Shown: positions 42,732 to 54,276 of the stretch, piece after piece
Numbering within the stretch: the stretch's first letter is position 1
How the letters are laid out: the number at the start of each line of letters is the position of its first letter
Assembly: GCA_964019335.1 (NCBI GenBank)
Contig: OZ025701.1
Location: 420,238 to 484,237, forward strand
Direction: 5' to 3'
DNA from: Diplonema japonicum
Lineage: Eukaryota > Euglenozoa > Diplonemea > Diplonemida > Diplonemidae
DNA length: 64,000 nucleotides
Position numbers and translations under genes: made by a program
Notes under the pieces: generated by a model
What the model saw: the letters and a program-made list of their open reading frames with translations, nothing else
The model's database searches: none
Told to the model about the DNA's origin: nothing

Positions 42732-43712
42732 CTAAAGCTTGGCGTTGATAGGCGTTACCTTGTTGCAGCGTGTGAAGGCGTCGCTCATGACACGCCAAAA
42801 GCCAGCGACATCCATGGCGGTGGCAACGTGCACGTTCTTTGGGCGGTCTGAGCAGCCCCAGATGTCACAGACGGTCTGCCCTGCAGTGAGGTGGTCACCC
42901 GTGACAACATCAACACGCATAAGCTTTGTGGTGAAGAGGTGAGGGTGCGTGATCCAGGCCACGGCACAGGGGTCGTGCAAAGGAGGGCTTGCGAAGCCGA
43001 ACTCCCTTTTGTACGTATCGGCAAAGAACATCATGAGGTCCCTGACCATCGTGAAGAGACGCGACCCGTGCATCGCAGCTTGCAGGTCTCGAAGGACACC
43101 AGGTGTGACTAGCGCAGTGTGCGTGACCTCCAAGGGCACCATCGTGATGGGCAAGGGAAGGGCACACACTATGGCAGCAGCCTCAGGGTCACAGAGGATG
43201 TTAAACTCCGCAACAGGGTGGCGGTTGCCAATCCCCATGGCACCACCCATGAAGCTAATTTGTGAAATGTTTTTCAGAACCTCAGGGTGCGTGCGTGCAA
43301 GAACTGCAACGTTGGTCAGGGCGCCTAAGGCCACCAGCGACACAGGTGTCGGGTGAGATGTGATGCGGTGCGCCATTGCAGCAGTCCAATGAGGGGGAGT
43401 CTCTGATAGGGGGCAGGTCTTGAAGCTGTCGAAGACGGCACTCCCCTCCATCCCCGACTCCCCGTGGATCCCAGGGTCGTGTTTGGCCTCCTTGATCAAA
43501 GGCCTTTCGCTGCCTTGCAGGACCACCACATCTTTCCTTCCGCAGATTTCAAGCATTTTCCTTGCATTAGCAGTTGTTTTATCAACACTCTGGTTCCCGG
43601 ACACTGTGCTCACCCCTATCAAGTCACACTTTCCATGGCAAGCGAGTACTAGCGCCATTGCATCGTCGTGGCCAGGGTCGCAATCTATCCACACTGCTGG
43701 GGTGTCTTGCAT
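42732..43712 (-). CDS. Inosine/uridine-preferring nucleoside hydrolase
   Basis: A purine/pyrimidine salvage enzyme that cleaves ribonucleosides to base and ribose. The 326-residue protein has the Ca2+-binding N-terminal motif DCDPGHDDAMAL, the VALGALTNVAVLA segment, SFMGGAM, EFNILCDPEAA, and the late HDPCAVAW with the final metal Asp. Length and motifs are as in the family. Such hydrolases are prominent in purine-auxotrophic kinetoplastids; whether this organism is one cannot be judged here. It is a single exon. ATG 43712 is preceded by an acceptor-like TTTGAACCAG. Confidence 0.93.
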   Translation of the reverse strand: MQDTPAVWIDCDPGHDDAMALVLACHGKCDLIGVSTVSGNQSVDKTTANARKMLEICGRKDVVVLQGSERPLIKEAKHDPGIHGESGMEGSAVFDSFKTCPLSETPPHWTAAMAHRITSHPTPVSLVALGALTNVAVLARTHPEVLKNISQISFMGGAMGIGNRHPVAEFNILCDPEAAAIVCALPLPITMVPLEVTHTALVTPGVLRDLQAAMHGSRLFTMVRDLMMFFADTYKREFGFASPPLHDPCAVAWITHPHLFTTKLMRVDVVTGDHLTAGQTVCDIWGCSDRPKNVHVATAMDVAGFWRVMSDAFTRCNKVTPINAKL

Positions 43713-45031
43713 TTTTTTCCCCCGCCCCCTGGTTCAAATGTAAAAACGAAGAAAAAAAAAATATAAAAAAAATTCACTATGATGGGGGAAAAGTAGTTGC
43801 AAACAACCCACCAAAAAGTAAAGGGGAAGAGAAGGGGGTAAAAAAAAAATATAAAAAAAGAAAAAAAGGAGTAAATAAACATGTATGGAATGGGTGGGGA
43901 TCTCGGAAGAAGGGGGGGGAAGGGTAAATGGGAGGAAATTAAAAGTTGTTTCTTTTCCTTTTTTTTTCCTGTTTTTTCCTCCCCCTTTTTTTTTCTGTCT
44001 CGTTTTTTTTTTTTTTTTTTTTTTTTGAGATGGAAAAAGAAGGAAAAAAAAGAGAAAAAAGAGGGGTATGTGGTCTCGCAAATAAAAAACAATAAAATAA
44101 GAGCGTGTGGATCCCCTAAAAAAAAAAAAGAATAGCGACTTAAGAAAGGGCTAATTATATTTTTCGTGCCCAATGTCACTGCCGGAAAAAAAAAAAAAAA
44201 AAAAAAGATGAAGATGGGAATGCACAAAATAGCATAGTGCTCACCAACACTTTCTTTCCCCGCGTCTTCTCATCTTTTAAAAATATGAAAATAAAAAGGG
44301 GGGGGGGAGAGTAACACAGCCTCTTTTGCATAATGGCCAATTATGTGGTATTTTGTCATAATTTATGAATTCGATAACCTTACTCTTGGTAGAACGGGGG
44401 GAAAAAAAAAAGGTTTTTTTTTTTTTTTTTTTTCTTTTGCAAAAAAACTTCCGGCAAAAAAAAAAAAAAAAAAAAGACTATTTTTCTCGACATCTATCGC
44501 ATAATTTGCCATAAAAACCTAGCAGTCAACAACCTTTAACTTTCCGCCCATTAAAATCCACCACATCTTTCTTCTTTCATTCTCTTTTTTTTTTTCCTTC
44601 GGAACTCGGCATTTTTGCCAATAAAAAAAAAAAAAAAAAAAAAAAAAAACAGGTCTATCACTCCACCCTTGCAAAAAAATAAAAAATAAACGGGGGGAGA
44701 GAGAGAGAGAAAGGGACCCTACCCTAATGCAGCTATTCACATGGAAAAAAAATTAAAGAGAAGAGGAGGAAGGGAAAAGAATGGAAGATATATATATTTT
44801 TAATTTTTTGAAGCCTGCCCCTTTTTCTTCCAATACCCCCCCCCCCCCCAAACAAAGAAATCTCACTTCAACTATTGCACAATCACTTAAGTGGATTACA
44901 TAGGGGTTTTTTCTTCTTGTCTTCTTTTTATTTTTCATTTTCTTCTTCTTCTTTGTTTCTTTTTCTCTCCCCTCTCCCCAATCTTCTGTTTGCCCCCCTC
45001 CCCCCCCCCCCCCCCCCAACCTAGCTCATTT
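43713..45031. other. Intergenic, low complexity
   Basis: Homopolymer-rich DNA with runs of A, T, G and C, including a C run at 45000-45017. No gene seen. Confidence 0.6.
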
Positions 45032-47640
45032 TTACAAGCCCTTCAGAGTAATCACATAAATATTGCCCATAGAATCGCCGAGAACAACCTATTGAGTTTT
45101 TTTTTTTTTCCTTCGTTTTTTTTCCTTTTTTTTTTCCCTCTCCGATTTACCTTGTCGTGAGCAGAACTAGCGAGGCAATACACGGGCGCGCGGGTGTAGA
45201 AAGTAAGAACCTTTTTTTATTTAATATTCCCCCCTTCTTCCTCCCCCCCCCCCCCCCCCCATTTTCCTTCCACACCTCTTCACCCGTCTGGCGGTCAAAG
45301 ATAATAACTGTTCTCAAGTTGCAAGACGCGATAATATAATTGCCAAAATCGCCTGGGCAGGAACTGCAGAGTGTCCATGTGAACCGCTTCTTGGTACGCG
45401 TGATGGGAAGGGCCATCTGTGGGTGTGTGTTGGTTCTCGTGTTGTGTTACCTGAATATTTTCCACGTGCATGCTCAGCTTGCACGCGCCTGTCTTGACGT
45501 CCCACAGCTTGATCTCGTTCTCATCGTTTGACAAGATCTGCTTCCCATCAGGGAGGTATCTACACCCCAGCACAATGCCCGAGTGTCCCTTTAACACCTT
45601 TACTGACTGCCCACTTGCTGCAGACCAGATGCGGACAGTCCTGTGTGTACGTGTGCCGTTTGGCACTGTAAGCATACTTGTCTGCTGACGCTGAAACTAT
45701 GTGTTTGTCATCAGGAGCGAAGTCCAAGGAGATGATGATGGCTGTGTGCTCTGTGAAGGCGGCACGCTCTTTTCCCTTCTTGGTGTCCCAGACTCTGCAC
45801 ACCTGTGAGACATGTGTTTGGGTTTGAACTCAACATGATGGATACCTTGTCCTGGCACCCCGACACAATCAGCCGTCCCGATTTGCTCCACGCGCAGCAG
45901 ATAACTACCTTGTCGTGCTCAAACTGCAGCAGCACCTTCGCCGTGATGGCGTCCCACAAGATAAGGTTCTGGTCACGCGATGTGGTTGCTACGTGTTTCT
46001 GGTCGTCCGAGAAGGCGACAGACGTGAGGGTGTCGTCGTGCCCCGAGAAGGACACCATTTCCTTCCCTGTCTTGATGTCGGAGAGCACCACGATGACGTC
46101 TTCGTGCGAGCAGCTGAGGATGTGCCTTTCGTCGGGCGAGATGGCCACGCACTTCACACGTGCCGCGTGTCCTATGAGGAACGTGGTTGTGTAGTTAACT
46201 ATGAAGAGCCCTTCAGGCTTGGGTTGCTTCTTCGGCACAGACAACGCTATCTTGTTCTTGGCCAGCAATTTCTGTGGCTCGTGCTTCATGACCGTCTCGG
46301 CGTCGACTCCAATCGCGAAATCGCCGAACGCAAAGTCCAGTGCGGACCCTGCACCACTGCCACCCCCACCGCTGCCTCCATAGGTGGAGTAGTCATAGCT
46401 CCCGCCTGTGGTGTCGATCGCGAAGTCCCCGTAGTGGAAGACGCCCTGGTCGTCCACAATCTTCGTTGGCTCCACCTCATCGTTGATTGACACGCTCAGG
46501 CGCTTCTTCCTGCCCAGCGGCTTCTTTTTCGAAGTACTTTTCTCGTCCTCGGACCCAGCCAAGTCCTGCATGAAGACGTCGTCTGCGGCACTCGTGTCCG
46601 CCTCCTTCACAACGGTGCAGTCGCCCCACGTGAAGTAGTGCCCGCTGCTCTTTCTTCTTTTCTTCACTGCCTCGCCCGGTTTGGTGTCTCCCAGCAAGCC
46701 CTCCTTCGACCCGCCGGGGGCTTCTTCCTTGTTCCCTGCCTCCAGCTGCTCTCTAAGCACTCTCTTCTCCGCCTCTGTTGCCTCTCCTGCTAGGAACGCC
46801 TGTGTGGTGGTGTAATGCTGTGTTGCAATCATACCTGTCGGGCCTTCTCGATTGACACCGGCTGCTCTTGCCTCGGCTGCCCTGACTGCAGGTTAGTGTG
46901 AATAGATTCTAGTTTCGCCTGCCGTTGTGTGACAACATATTTGTACAGCATACCAAGGAATTGTAGATGCCACTGCCCGTGTGGGCAGCTATGAAGAGCT
47001 CGCTGATGCCGTCACATTCCGAGCCGAGGTTGAAGGAGGGGAAATGGGGCCTGTCCTCGCGTACATGCGAGTAGACGGCGCGGAGGCCTCTTCTTGGGAT
47101 GATGGGGCGCTCCTGTGCCACGGAGAGGAGTGAGGAAATACCAGGAAGGAGTCTTTGCCGTTCTGTGGCCCTCCAGCTCTGGTACAGTTTTGTGTAGTGC
47201 GACTGCAACAGAAGCAAGATGTTATCGTCTGTGCCCTGAAAGATCTCCTCGACACAAGGAAGAGGCTCCTCCAGCTCAGTCTTTGATGTGGGCGATGTAC
47301 ACTGTCCCTTGACCACCTGGTGCAAAAGGGTGATGAGGTTTACCGCCAGACACTGCTGTTTCGCAATAGCAGTGCCTCGCTCGCTAAACTCGTTCTGCAG
47401 GTCTTTCTGCTTCCCCGGTATCGTGTCCTTTGACTTCCTAGGGTCGAAGCCTAGACTCTTTATTTCTAAAGGGTTCAATGTTTGCGGAATAGGAATAAGG
47501 TTTGGCCGGTGCACGATGGGCTCAATCGTCGCGAACCTCTCTGGCTTCTTTGATAACGCTCCGTTGCTGCCACTCTGCCTTCCCTTTCTCAAGGCTTGCG
47601 AAGGACTGCCCACCACGGGCATCCCACCTACTTCGGCCAT
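45032..47640 (-). CDS. WD40-repeat protein, seven blades, eight exons
   Basis: A beta-propeller scaffold protein of about 765 residues; partners are unknown. The exons are 47640-46954, 46918-46835, 46799-45846, 45802-45678, 45640-45451, 45416-45276, 45210-45151 and 45088-45032. Six introns are in phase 0, and the 37-bp one is in phase 2. The sizes are 35, 35, 43, 37, 34, 65 and 62 bp. The N-terminal half (about 430 residues) is unrecognised, with a Gly-rich patch and two related GDFAI segments. The C-terminal part has WD blades ending LWDAIT, VWDTKKG, IWSAASG, LWDVKTG and IFDRQTG. A closing YTRAPVYCLAS...VVLGDSMGNIYVITLKGL completes seven. Blade continuity across the junctions validates the splicing. 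Confidence 0.88.
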
Positions 47641-47836
47641 GTAATATGAGTTCTAATAAATCTAATAGACACCACACGCCATATGCTGCCAATGCCCGCT
47701 TTGATGTGGTACAGATTGAAATGTAGGGGAAAAGACTGGTTCACAATGATAAACGTTGAGGAATAAGGGAAGAAAAAAAAAAAAAACCGCCGGTGTTAGA
47801 AAAGACAGGCCAATGTAACGCTAGCCAAAAGGAACA

Positions 47837-49180
47837 CTAGAAGCCGCTATCCGGGATGCCCTCTTCAACGTACACAGACTTCACTTGTGAGTAGCTATGT
47901 ATGGCTTGGGCGGAGTTCTCCTTGCCGTACCCTGACTGCTTGAAGGCACCGAAGGGCAGCTCCACGGGGCATATGTTGTAACTATTGATGAACGTGACCC
48001 CTGCTTCGAGGTCTTTTGCTACTCTGTGCGCTTTTCTGATATCCGTGGAGCACACGCCGCCTGCGAGGCCATAAGGGGTGTTGTTCGCACGCTGCACGGC
48101 TTCTTCCTCTGTCTTGAAGGTGTGCAGCGTCAGCACGGGGCCGAAGATCTCCGTGGTGGCGACAGTCGTCTCGTCCGACTTAGAAAGAATGACGGTGGGC
48201 TTCACGAAGAGCCCCTCCCCCACACCCCCTGTGAGGACCTGGCATTGTGGGTCATCCATCGCAGTTTTGATCAGCGTTGCGACCTTCGTACGGTGCGCCT
48301 TGCTGACGAGGGGGCCCATCTGCGTTGCGTCGTCGAAGGGGTCGCCCACCACGATGCCCTCCACACGCGGCAGCAGTGCTTCTAAGTACTCCTCCAGAAA
48401 CCCTTCCTCCACAAAAACACGCGTCCCATTGCTGCATGCCTGCCCCGAATTGCAGAAGTTCGCAAGCATGGTAGCCTCGACTGCCGTCGTGAGGCCAGCG
48501 TCCTTGAAGATCACTAACGGGGACTTGCCCCCGAGCTCCATCGTCGTCGGCTTCAGCATCTCGCCGCACATAGCAGCCACCTTCCTGCCTGTCTCGACAG
48601 AGCCCGTGAATGAGATCTTTGCAATCCCTGGGTGTCGGCAGAGTGCAGCACCCGCCTCGTGGTCGCCTTGGACTGTTTGGAAAACACCTTCTGGGATGCC
48701 AGCTTGGCATATGATCTCTTGGAGGAGCAATGTTGTGGAAGGTGTGAGTTCTGAGGGTTTCAAGACCATCGTGTTGCCGCAGGCGAGGGCGGGGGCTGCC
48801 TTCCAGGAGGAGAGCATGAGGGGGTAGTTCCAGGCGCTGATGCCGCCGCAGACCCCGAGGGGCTCGCGTCGCGTGTACCCAAAGGAGTGCTGGCCTGTGC
48901 CTGCGTGGGGTAGGTCCATGAAAGTGCCTTGCAGGGCAGTCTGCGCTAGACAGCCGAAGTACTCGAAGCAGTCCGCAGCTGCTGTGATGTGCCCAGCACG
49001 TATCTCACTAATGGCCACATTGGTGTCGCGGCATTCCAATTGTGCCAACTCTTCGCTTCGGCTTCGTATCAGCCTGCTGACCTCAAGCAGTTTCTTTCCT
49101 CTTTCTATACCACTCACACCCCTCCACAGTTCGTACCCCCTGCGGGCCACTTCCACTGCTTCGTTCACCGTCTTGTGCAT
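47837..49180 (-). CDS. Aldehyde dehydrogenase, ALDH9/betaine-aldehyde type
   Basis: An NAD-dependent aldehyde dehydrogenase most like ALDH9 (4-trimethylaminobutyraldehyde or betaine aldehyde). The 447-residue protein shows SAWNYPLMLSSWKAAPALACGN, KISFTGSVETGRK, MELGGKSP with the general-base Glu, and FCNSGQACSNGTRV with the catalytic Cys. EIFGPVL, GVTFINSYNICPVELPFGAFKQSG and the C-terminal SQVKSVYVE follow. The N-terminus is some 40 residues shorter than typical ALDH9, although the start (ATG 49180, after CGAGCAG) looks natural. It is a single exon. The substrate is inferred from family resemblance only. Confidence 0.9.
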   Translation of the reverse strand: MHKTVNEAVEVARRGYELWRGVSGIERGKKLLEVSRLIRSRSEELAQLECRDTNVAISEIRAGHITAAADCFEYFGCLAQTALQGTFMDLPHAGTGQHSFGYTRREPLGVCGGISAWNYPLMLSSWKAAPALACGNTMVLKPSELTPSTTLLLQEIICQAGIPEGVFQTVQGDHEAGAALCRHPGIAKISFTGSVETGRKVAAMCGEMLKPTTMELGGKSPLVIFKDAGLTTAVEATMLANFCNSGQACSNGTRVFVEEGFLEEYLEALLPRVEGIVVGDPFDDATQMGPLVSKAHRTKVATLIKTAMDDPQCQVLTGGVGEGLFVKPTVILSKSDETTVATTEIFGPVLTLHTFKTEEEAVQRANNTPYGLAGGVCSTDIRKAHRVAKDLEAGVTFINSYNICPVELPFGAFKQSGYGKENSAQAIHSYSQVKSVYVEEGIPDSGF

Positions 49181-49655
49181 GTTAAGTTGTTACAACTGCT
49201 CGTAGTGGTGCTGAACGAGCATGTACAGGAAAAGATTCTTTTTAAATTTCTTGTTTTTTTTTTTAAAGAATAAGGGCAGGGGCGGGAGGGGGCGTTGCGA
49301 TGCCGGGACTGAATAATAAAAAAAGTAACTATCGTTTAAAAAGGAAAAAAAAAAAAGAAATCTGGAAATAAAAAACCAAACAACACCCCCCCCCCCCCCC
49401 CCTTCTCCCATAAATAAATACCCCTCCCCACCACCACCACCTTTTGCACTGTTCTCTCGCTCTTTTTTTTCTTCTTCTTTTTTTAGATTCCGCCCTCCAC
49501 AAAATTACGAATTAAGACGCGGGGGAGTGTATTTTTCATGAGAAACCCCAAAATATGAGACAAATAGAAGGAGGGGGGAATATAATAAAAATTTAAAAAA
49601 AAAGAAAAGAAAAAGAAAAGAAAACAAAAGAACCCAAGTGTAATCACATCCCCAG
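49181..49655. other. Intergenic spacer
   Basis: Low-complexity spacer with a C run at about 49386-49402. No gene seen. Confidence 0.5.
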
Positions 49656-50609
49656 TTAGAAGTTTGGGTCTTCTTCGTCCTCTGCGTAGACGAGCTCATG
49701 GTTCTGCAGCTGCTCTCTGAGCTTTGCAAGATCCTCGTTCTTCTTGGCGATCATTTTCTTCAAGTTGATGAACTGTGGGGAGTCGCTTAATTTCTGGATC
49801 AAGGCCTTCTTGGCTTCCTCATGCTCCACTTTTAGTTTCGTAATTTGCTGTTTGAGCTCCGCCACCTTTTTTTAATATTTTTTTTTTCTTTTTTATAATT
49901 GGTACCTCCGCGGGGTTGGGGCAGTCGTGCTTCTCCTTCAGCTCATTCACCTCCCCCTTAGTAGCCATCAACTCCTGACCGATCTGTGCCTTTGCAATCA
50001 TCATCTCTTGGAACTGTGCTGTAATTCGCTCGATTTTCTGCTGCTGGCGGGCGTTTTCTCTTTCTGTTTTTTTCTTTTTTCTTTTTTTTTTTCTTTCCCT
50101 CCATACCAACGGTTTTTATTTCCTCATTAACTTTTGCGTCATCTGCAGTTACCGACTCAAGGGACTGCAGCTTATTCGCTGGTTTTAGCAAGGAATCCTT
50201 CTGAAGAAAGGCTGGCGTGCTGTTCTGGATGGCTCCATGAACCTGTTATTTGTAAAAAGAAAAAGAAGAAAAGCAATACCCTAGGCGGGTCCATAGAGAT
50301 TCCCTTTGCGTGTGCACATGCAAATAGTTGGGCACAGAACTCTGCTTGAAGGTGTGTCTGGCACCGAAGGTCTTTCTGAATCGTTCCCTGAAGTGCTGTG
50401 AAGAAGGAGGAGAGGAGCGTCTCGACCTCCTGCTTCGAATGGACCCCCTCCTTGATCATTGTGCTGACGTACTTGTTGTAATCATATTCCAGCTCCTTCA
50501 TAGTGCCCGTTCTCTTGTCTTTATAGGCTCCCAAGACCATTTCTACTTTTTGTTGTGACCCTTCGCTCAGGCCACCGATCCTCTTCGCCACCATTTCTTC
50601 CACAGACAT
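49656..50609 (-). CDS. LZTFL1: LZTFL1 (BBS17)-like coiled-coil protein
   Basis: In other eukaryotes LZTFL1 regulates BBSome traffic at cilia. The exons are 50609-50280, 50242-50107, 50063-49906 and 49865-49656, giving about 277 residues (human 299). The introns are 37, 43 and 40 bp; the last two have adenine-rich ends, and the phases are 0, 1 and 0. The N-terminal helical domain (KRIGGLSEGSQQKVEMVLGAY through FCAQLFACAHAKG) is followed by a coiled coil (ENARQQQKIERITAQFQEMM). The tail FINLKKMIAKKNEDLAKLREQL matches the family's NMKEILTKKNDQIKDLRKRL pattern. ATG 50609 follows AGGAAGAA. Similarity is strongest in the last 40 residues. Confidence 0.85.
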
Positions 50610-52920
50610 TTCTTCCTTTCTTTTTTTTTTATTGTCCTTCCCCGCCTCCCTCCCCCTTTATTTATTATTTTTTTTTTAAACCACTAAACCCACATGTCAT
50701 ATATATATATATATGACATTAAAAAGAAGGGGGGGAAAAAATCTATAGACCTTTTGGTTCAAAGGGCGACCTTTCATTCTTTTTTGGAATCATTGCGCGA
50801 TTTCTTTTCATTTTGTTTGGCTAAATGCTGTCTTTTTCCGGCATTAAGGGTCTAAAATACAGGGAAAAGTGACAATGAGGAATACTCGACTCTACCTGAA
50901 GGGGGGCATCACCGTGATCTTCAGGAGCCCGAAAGGCCGGACGCCAGAGAGGTGTGAAACGCAAGCTAAATCTGGGCTACAATAGTGTTTTTATGCATTT
51001 TTAGTATTTATTTTACCAAACAGTATTGGGTCAAAAAAATCAGAAGGTCAAAAGCCAGCTCAGGGCCTGAATGTCTCCAGAGGTCATTTCTCCATAAAAA
51101 GAACACTTTGTATGGAAATGCTGCCAATTTTTTTTTTTTGAATTTCTTTTTAGGAAATTGACTTTTTCGGTTATTGGCTGTGGGCTTAATGGTTAAAATG
51201 AAAATAATGGGAGGAATTTAAAGGGGAAAGGGGGGGGGAGAAAAGCGGGGGGAGGGGGTATCAAACAAAGTAGCTACGCCTTCCACCTTTATCACGGTAA
51301 TGAAGGAGAGAAAAAAAAATGGGGAGGGGGGGGGGTAAAAGGGGAAACTTGAGTAAGGAAAGCACTGGTGTGGGGTAATTGCCCCTCATTTTCTTTTTTT
51401 TTCCCCCCCTTTCCCTATACTATTAACGGGGGAATTTTTTTTTTCCCCCTCTTCTCGGCGCTTGTTAATTTTTTGTGCATTGATGCAACAAAAAAAAAAA
51501 GGAGCTCAAAGTTCAATAACCTGGTGCCAGGTGCCAGGCCGCGCTGAAGAAAGGGGCTGAGGGAGAGGGGAAGCAAAAGGATAATACGAAAAAAAAAAAG
51601 AAAAAGAAAAAAAAAAGCAAAAAAAAGAAAAGTGCTATCATGTTGTGCTTACAGTAAGTTAAAAATTTCCGTGCACTCTTTAGACCTGATTTTTTTTTTT
51701 TAATGACAACAAAGCCTGAGGAAGGGCTTCATGAATTCATTTTGAGACAAAAAGAAAAACGCGAATCAAATTGAGAAGAAGTAGAATTAATCACCCCTTT
51801 GGTTTTTTGTTTTTGTTTTTTTTTTAACTCGCCGAGGGGGGGGTAAAAAAAAGAAGAAAAAGAAAAGGAGAAAAGAAAAAGAAAAAGAAATGACCGTAAG
51901 CATTAGGATGGGGTTGAGGGGGGGGGGGGGGGGGAGAAGGAAAAGACGAAAGGGGAGTGGGTGTTTTTACGAAATGGTGCATTCTTTTTTATTTCTCTTT
52001 TTTTCCCCCTCCCCCTGGAAAAAAAAAATAGGATGTGCCTTTGTGGCTGCTAATTCCCTTTTTTTATTTCATAGTTCCTGCCTTGAGCCTGAACCTTTTC
52101 TTTTTTTTTACTTTTTTTTTCCCTTCTTGTAGTAGCACGAAGAATCTTTTACCAGGGGAAGAACCTTTACGTAGCTTGCAAGTGAAAAAAATCAGGCCTC
52201 TTGTGATTCGCACTTTTTTTTTTTTTTTTTTTTTTTTTTGTAAACACTTTTTTTTTCCCTACAAAATAGCGGGGGTGAAAAGAGAGGGGTAGTCTTTTTT
52301 TTTTTTTTTCCCTCGTTTTTTTCTTGTTCTTTTTTCATTTTTTTTTTCAAAACTTTGCTTAATTTTAGTTTTTAGAAAAGGAACAGAATACAATTCTTCT
52401 TTTTTTTTTTTCCTATTTCTCCCCGGTCCACCAGATCGGTACCAACAGGTCTTTGTGACCCACTAGACCGCGAAGCGTCAACAAGGGGAAAATAAAATAG
52501 AAAAAAAAAGGGGATAGAGGGAGGTGGGCAAGACTTTTTTTTTTGAAACGAGAAGAGATCATCAAGGAGCGAAGAAACAAAGGTATAAAAAAAAAAAATA
52601 ATAATATATATATAAAAAAAAAAAGCGATACTTTTTGTTTCCCCCTTTTTTTTTCCTTCTTTTTTTTTTCCCCTCCCTTTCTCTCCCCACCCTCTTCTGG
52701 ATCCCTTCCTCCTGTTTCGTTTTTTTTTTTTTTTTTAAGTGTAGAAAAAAGAGAGAAAAAAAAAAAAAAACACATCTCCAGCGAAAGACACACATAAGCA
52801 CTTAAATCGCTCATTATTTATAAAATAATAATAATAAACCTCCCCCCACCCCCCGAAGTTAGTACCCGTCAAAGATTTTCTCTCCCTCTCTCTCTCCTCC
52901 TCCCACTTTTTCTTTGTCTT
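50610..52920. other. Gene-poor interval
   Basis: About 2.3 kb without a supported gene. It contains a TA-rich palindrome at 50694-50719 and a mixed-composition patch at about 50740-51200 that may be a decayed repeat. Many homopolymer runs fill the rest. I see no coding motif on either strand. Confidence 0.55.
50694..50719. repeat. AT-rich palindrome
   Basis: ATGTCAT, a run of alternating AT, then ATGACAT form a perfect 26-bp palindrome that could extrude as a hairpin. Confidence 0.7.
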
Positions 52921-52995
52921 CTAATCGCACTTTGTAGGAGGTATGCCGTTGTTCTCAATGCGAGGAGGGGGGTGTGCCTCATTCCATTCTTTCAC

Positions 52996-53029
<34 letters not shown>

Positions 53030-53679
53030 TGTACACCATACCTTAGGGTGATTGTGGACAAGGCTGACCCGTTTCAAAACATTTTTGTATGGGGTGCAGC
53101 ATTCCTTAGGAATACCATCAAGCACACCACTATTATTTTATTTTTTTTTTATTTTTTTTTTATTTTTTTTTTATTTTTTTTTTTTTACTAATAATACCTA
53201 CTCCACCAATTAACCCGAGCATACAGCTGAAGGTCTGCAATATCCAGGTCGGTGGTTGACTTGTCAGAAAGACGGTTCTCAATAAGCATCATTATCGAAA
53301 CGAATGACGTCGCCAGCCATTTGGCGCGCTCAGCTATCTTCTGATCCCCTGCAGGCATATGGATAGTTCTGCCTATCTGCCAGGTAAGGTCCCCTAGCAA
53401 ATAAATGATTTCATCATTCTGGAAGGCTACGAGCGGGTCCGACGGGGTAAGCCCTGCCAGAGCACCGGCATATCGCAGAATTGCGAGACTCTGTGTGTAC
53501 ATTTTCCCGTCAACCTCCAGGACCGGGACCTGCCCCAGCGGCATCTCAGCCTTGCACCCCGGCCAGTCTTGGAACGTGATCCTCCTGTCTGTGAATTCAA
53601 TTCCCGAAATGTGAAACGCCAGCCTCACCGGCTCACCCCCTCCCGCCAGATCAAAATAATGAAGCGTGATCTGCGGCAT
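52921..53679 (-). CDS. Glutathione S-transferase, sigma/PGDS-like
   Basis: A cytosolic GST of about 214 residues. The exons are 53679-53198, 53129-53042 and 52995-52921. The N-terminal thioredoxin fold begins ITLHYFDLAGGGEPVRLAF with the catalytic Tyr near residue 8, then GQVPVLEVDGKMYTQSLAILRY. The helical C-terminal domain needs both introns: 68 bp (53197-53130, phase 2) and 46 bp (53041-52996, phase 0, adenine run then AAAG). Once spliced it reads WWSSGVLDGIP, then NHPKVKEWNEAHPP, a usual sigma-class ending. Read unspliced, the frame would stop at TAG inside the first intron. ATG 53679 lies after a T/A-rich leader. Confidence 0.9.
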
Positions 53680-54276
53680 TTGGTTTTTTTTCTTTTTTTT
53701 TTTTCCACCCCCTTTGTTCTTCTTGGTACCAAAAAATATATTTTTAATTTGGAAAAAAAAAAAAAAGAAAAAAAAAAAAAAAAAAGGTGAGTGGGAGGAG
53801 AAAGAACATTTTTTTTTTTGCTTATCCCTTGCTTACGTTTCAAGGGGAAAGGAGGGGGTAAGTGTGGGAGTGTAGAAGTAACAAGATTTCCTTTTTTTTT
53901 CTCCTTTATTCCCGAAAGGAACCGAGAGTGGGGGGGGGGGAACTAAGGGGGGTTGACTCTAAGATTGAGACACCTTGGCTGGCTTCAGGGTCTTTAATGT
54001 TGTACACAGGCATAAGGAGTAGTAGGGGGAGGAGAAGAAAAAGTCTTTTTTTTTTCAAGGTTAGCTGGACTTTCTTCTTTTTTTTTCCTTGTTTTTTTCT
54101 TTTTTTTTTTTTCCGCCCTATTTCCTCCGCCGTTACCTCTCTTTTTCCTTTTCCCCTTTTTCTTTTTTTTCCAAAAAACACGCCAGGTCATCCACGCATT
54201 GTCACTCACGAATTATCTTTTTTCCTGGTCCCCCCACTCTCGCCCTCATATTGCACAACAAAAAAAAAGTGAAATC
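53680..54276. other. Intergenic, low complexity
   Basis: A/T homopolymers with a short mixed segment around 53930-54030; no gene supported. Confidence 0.5.
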
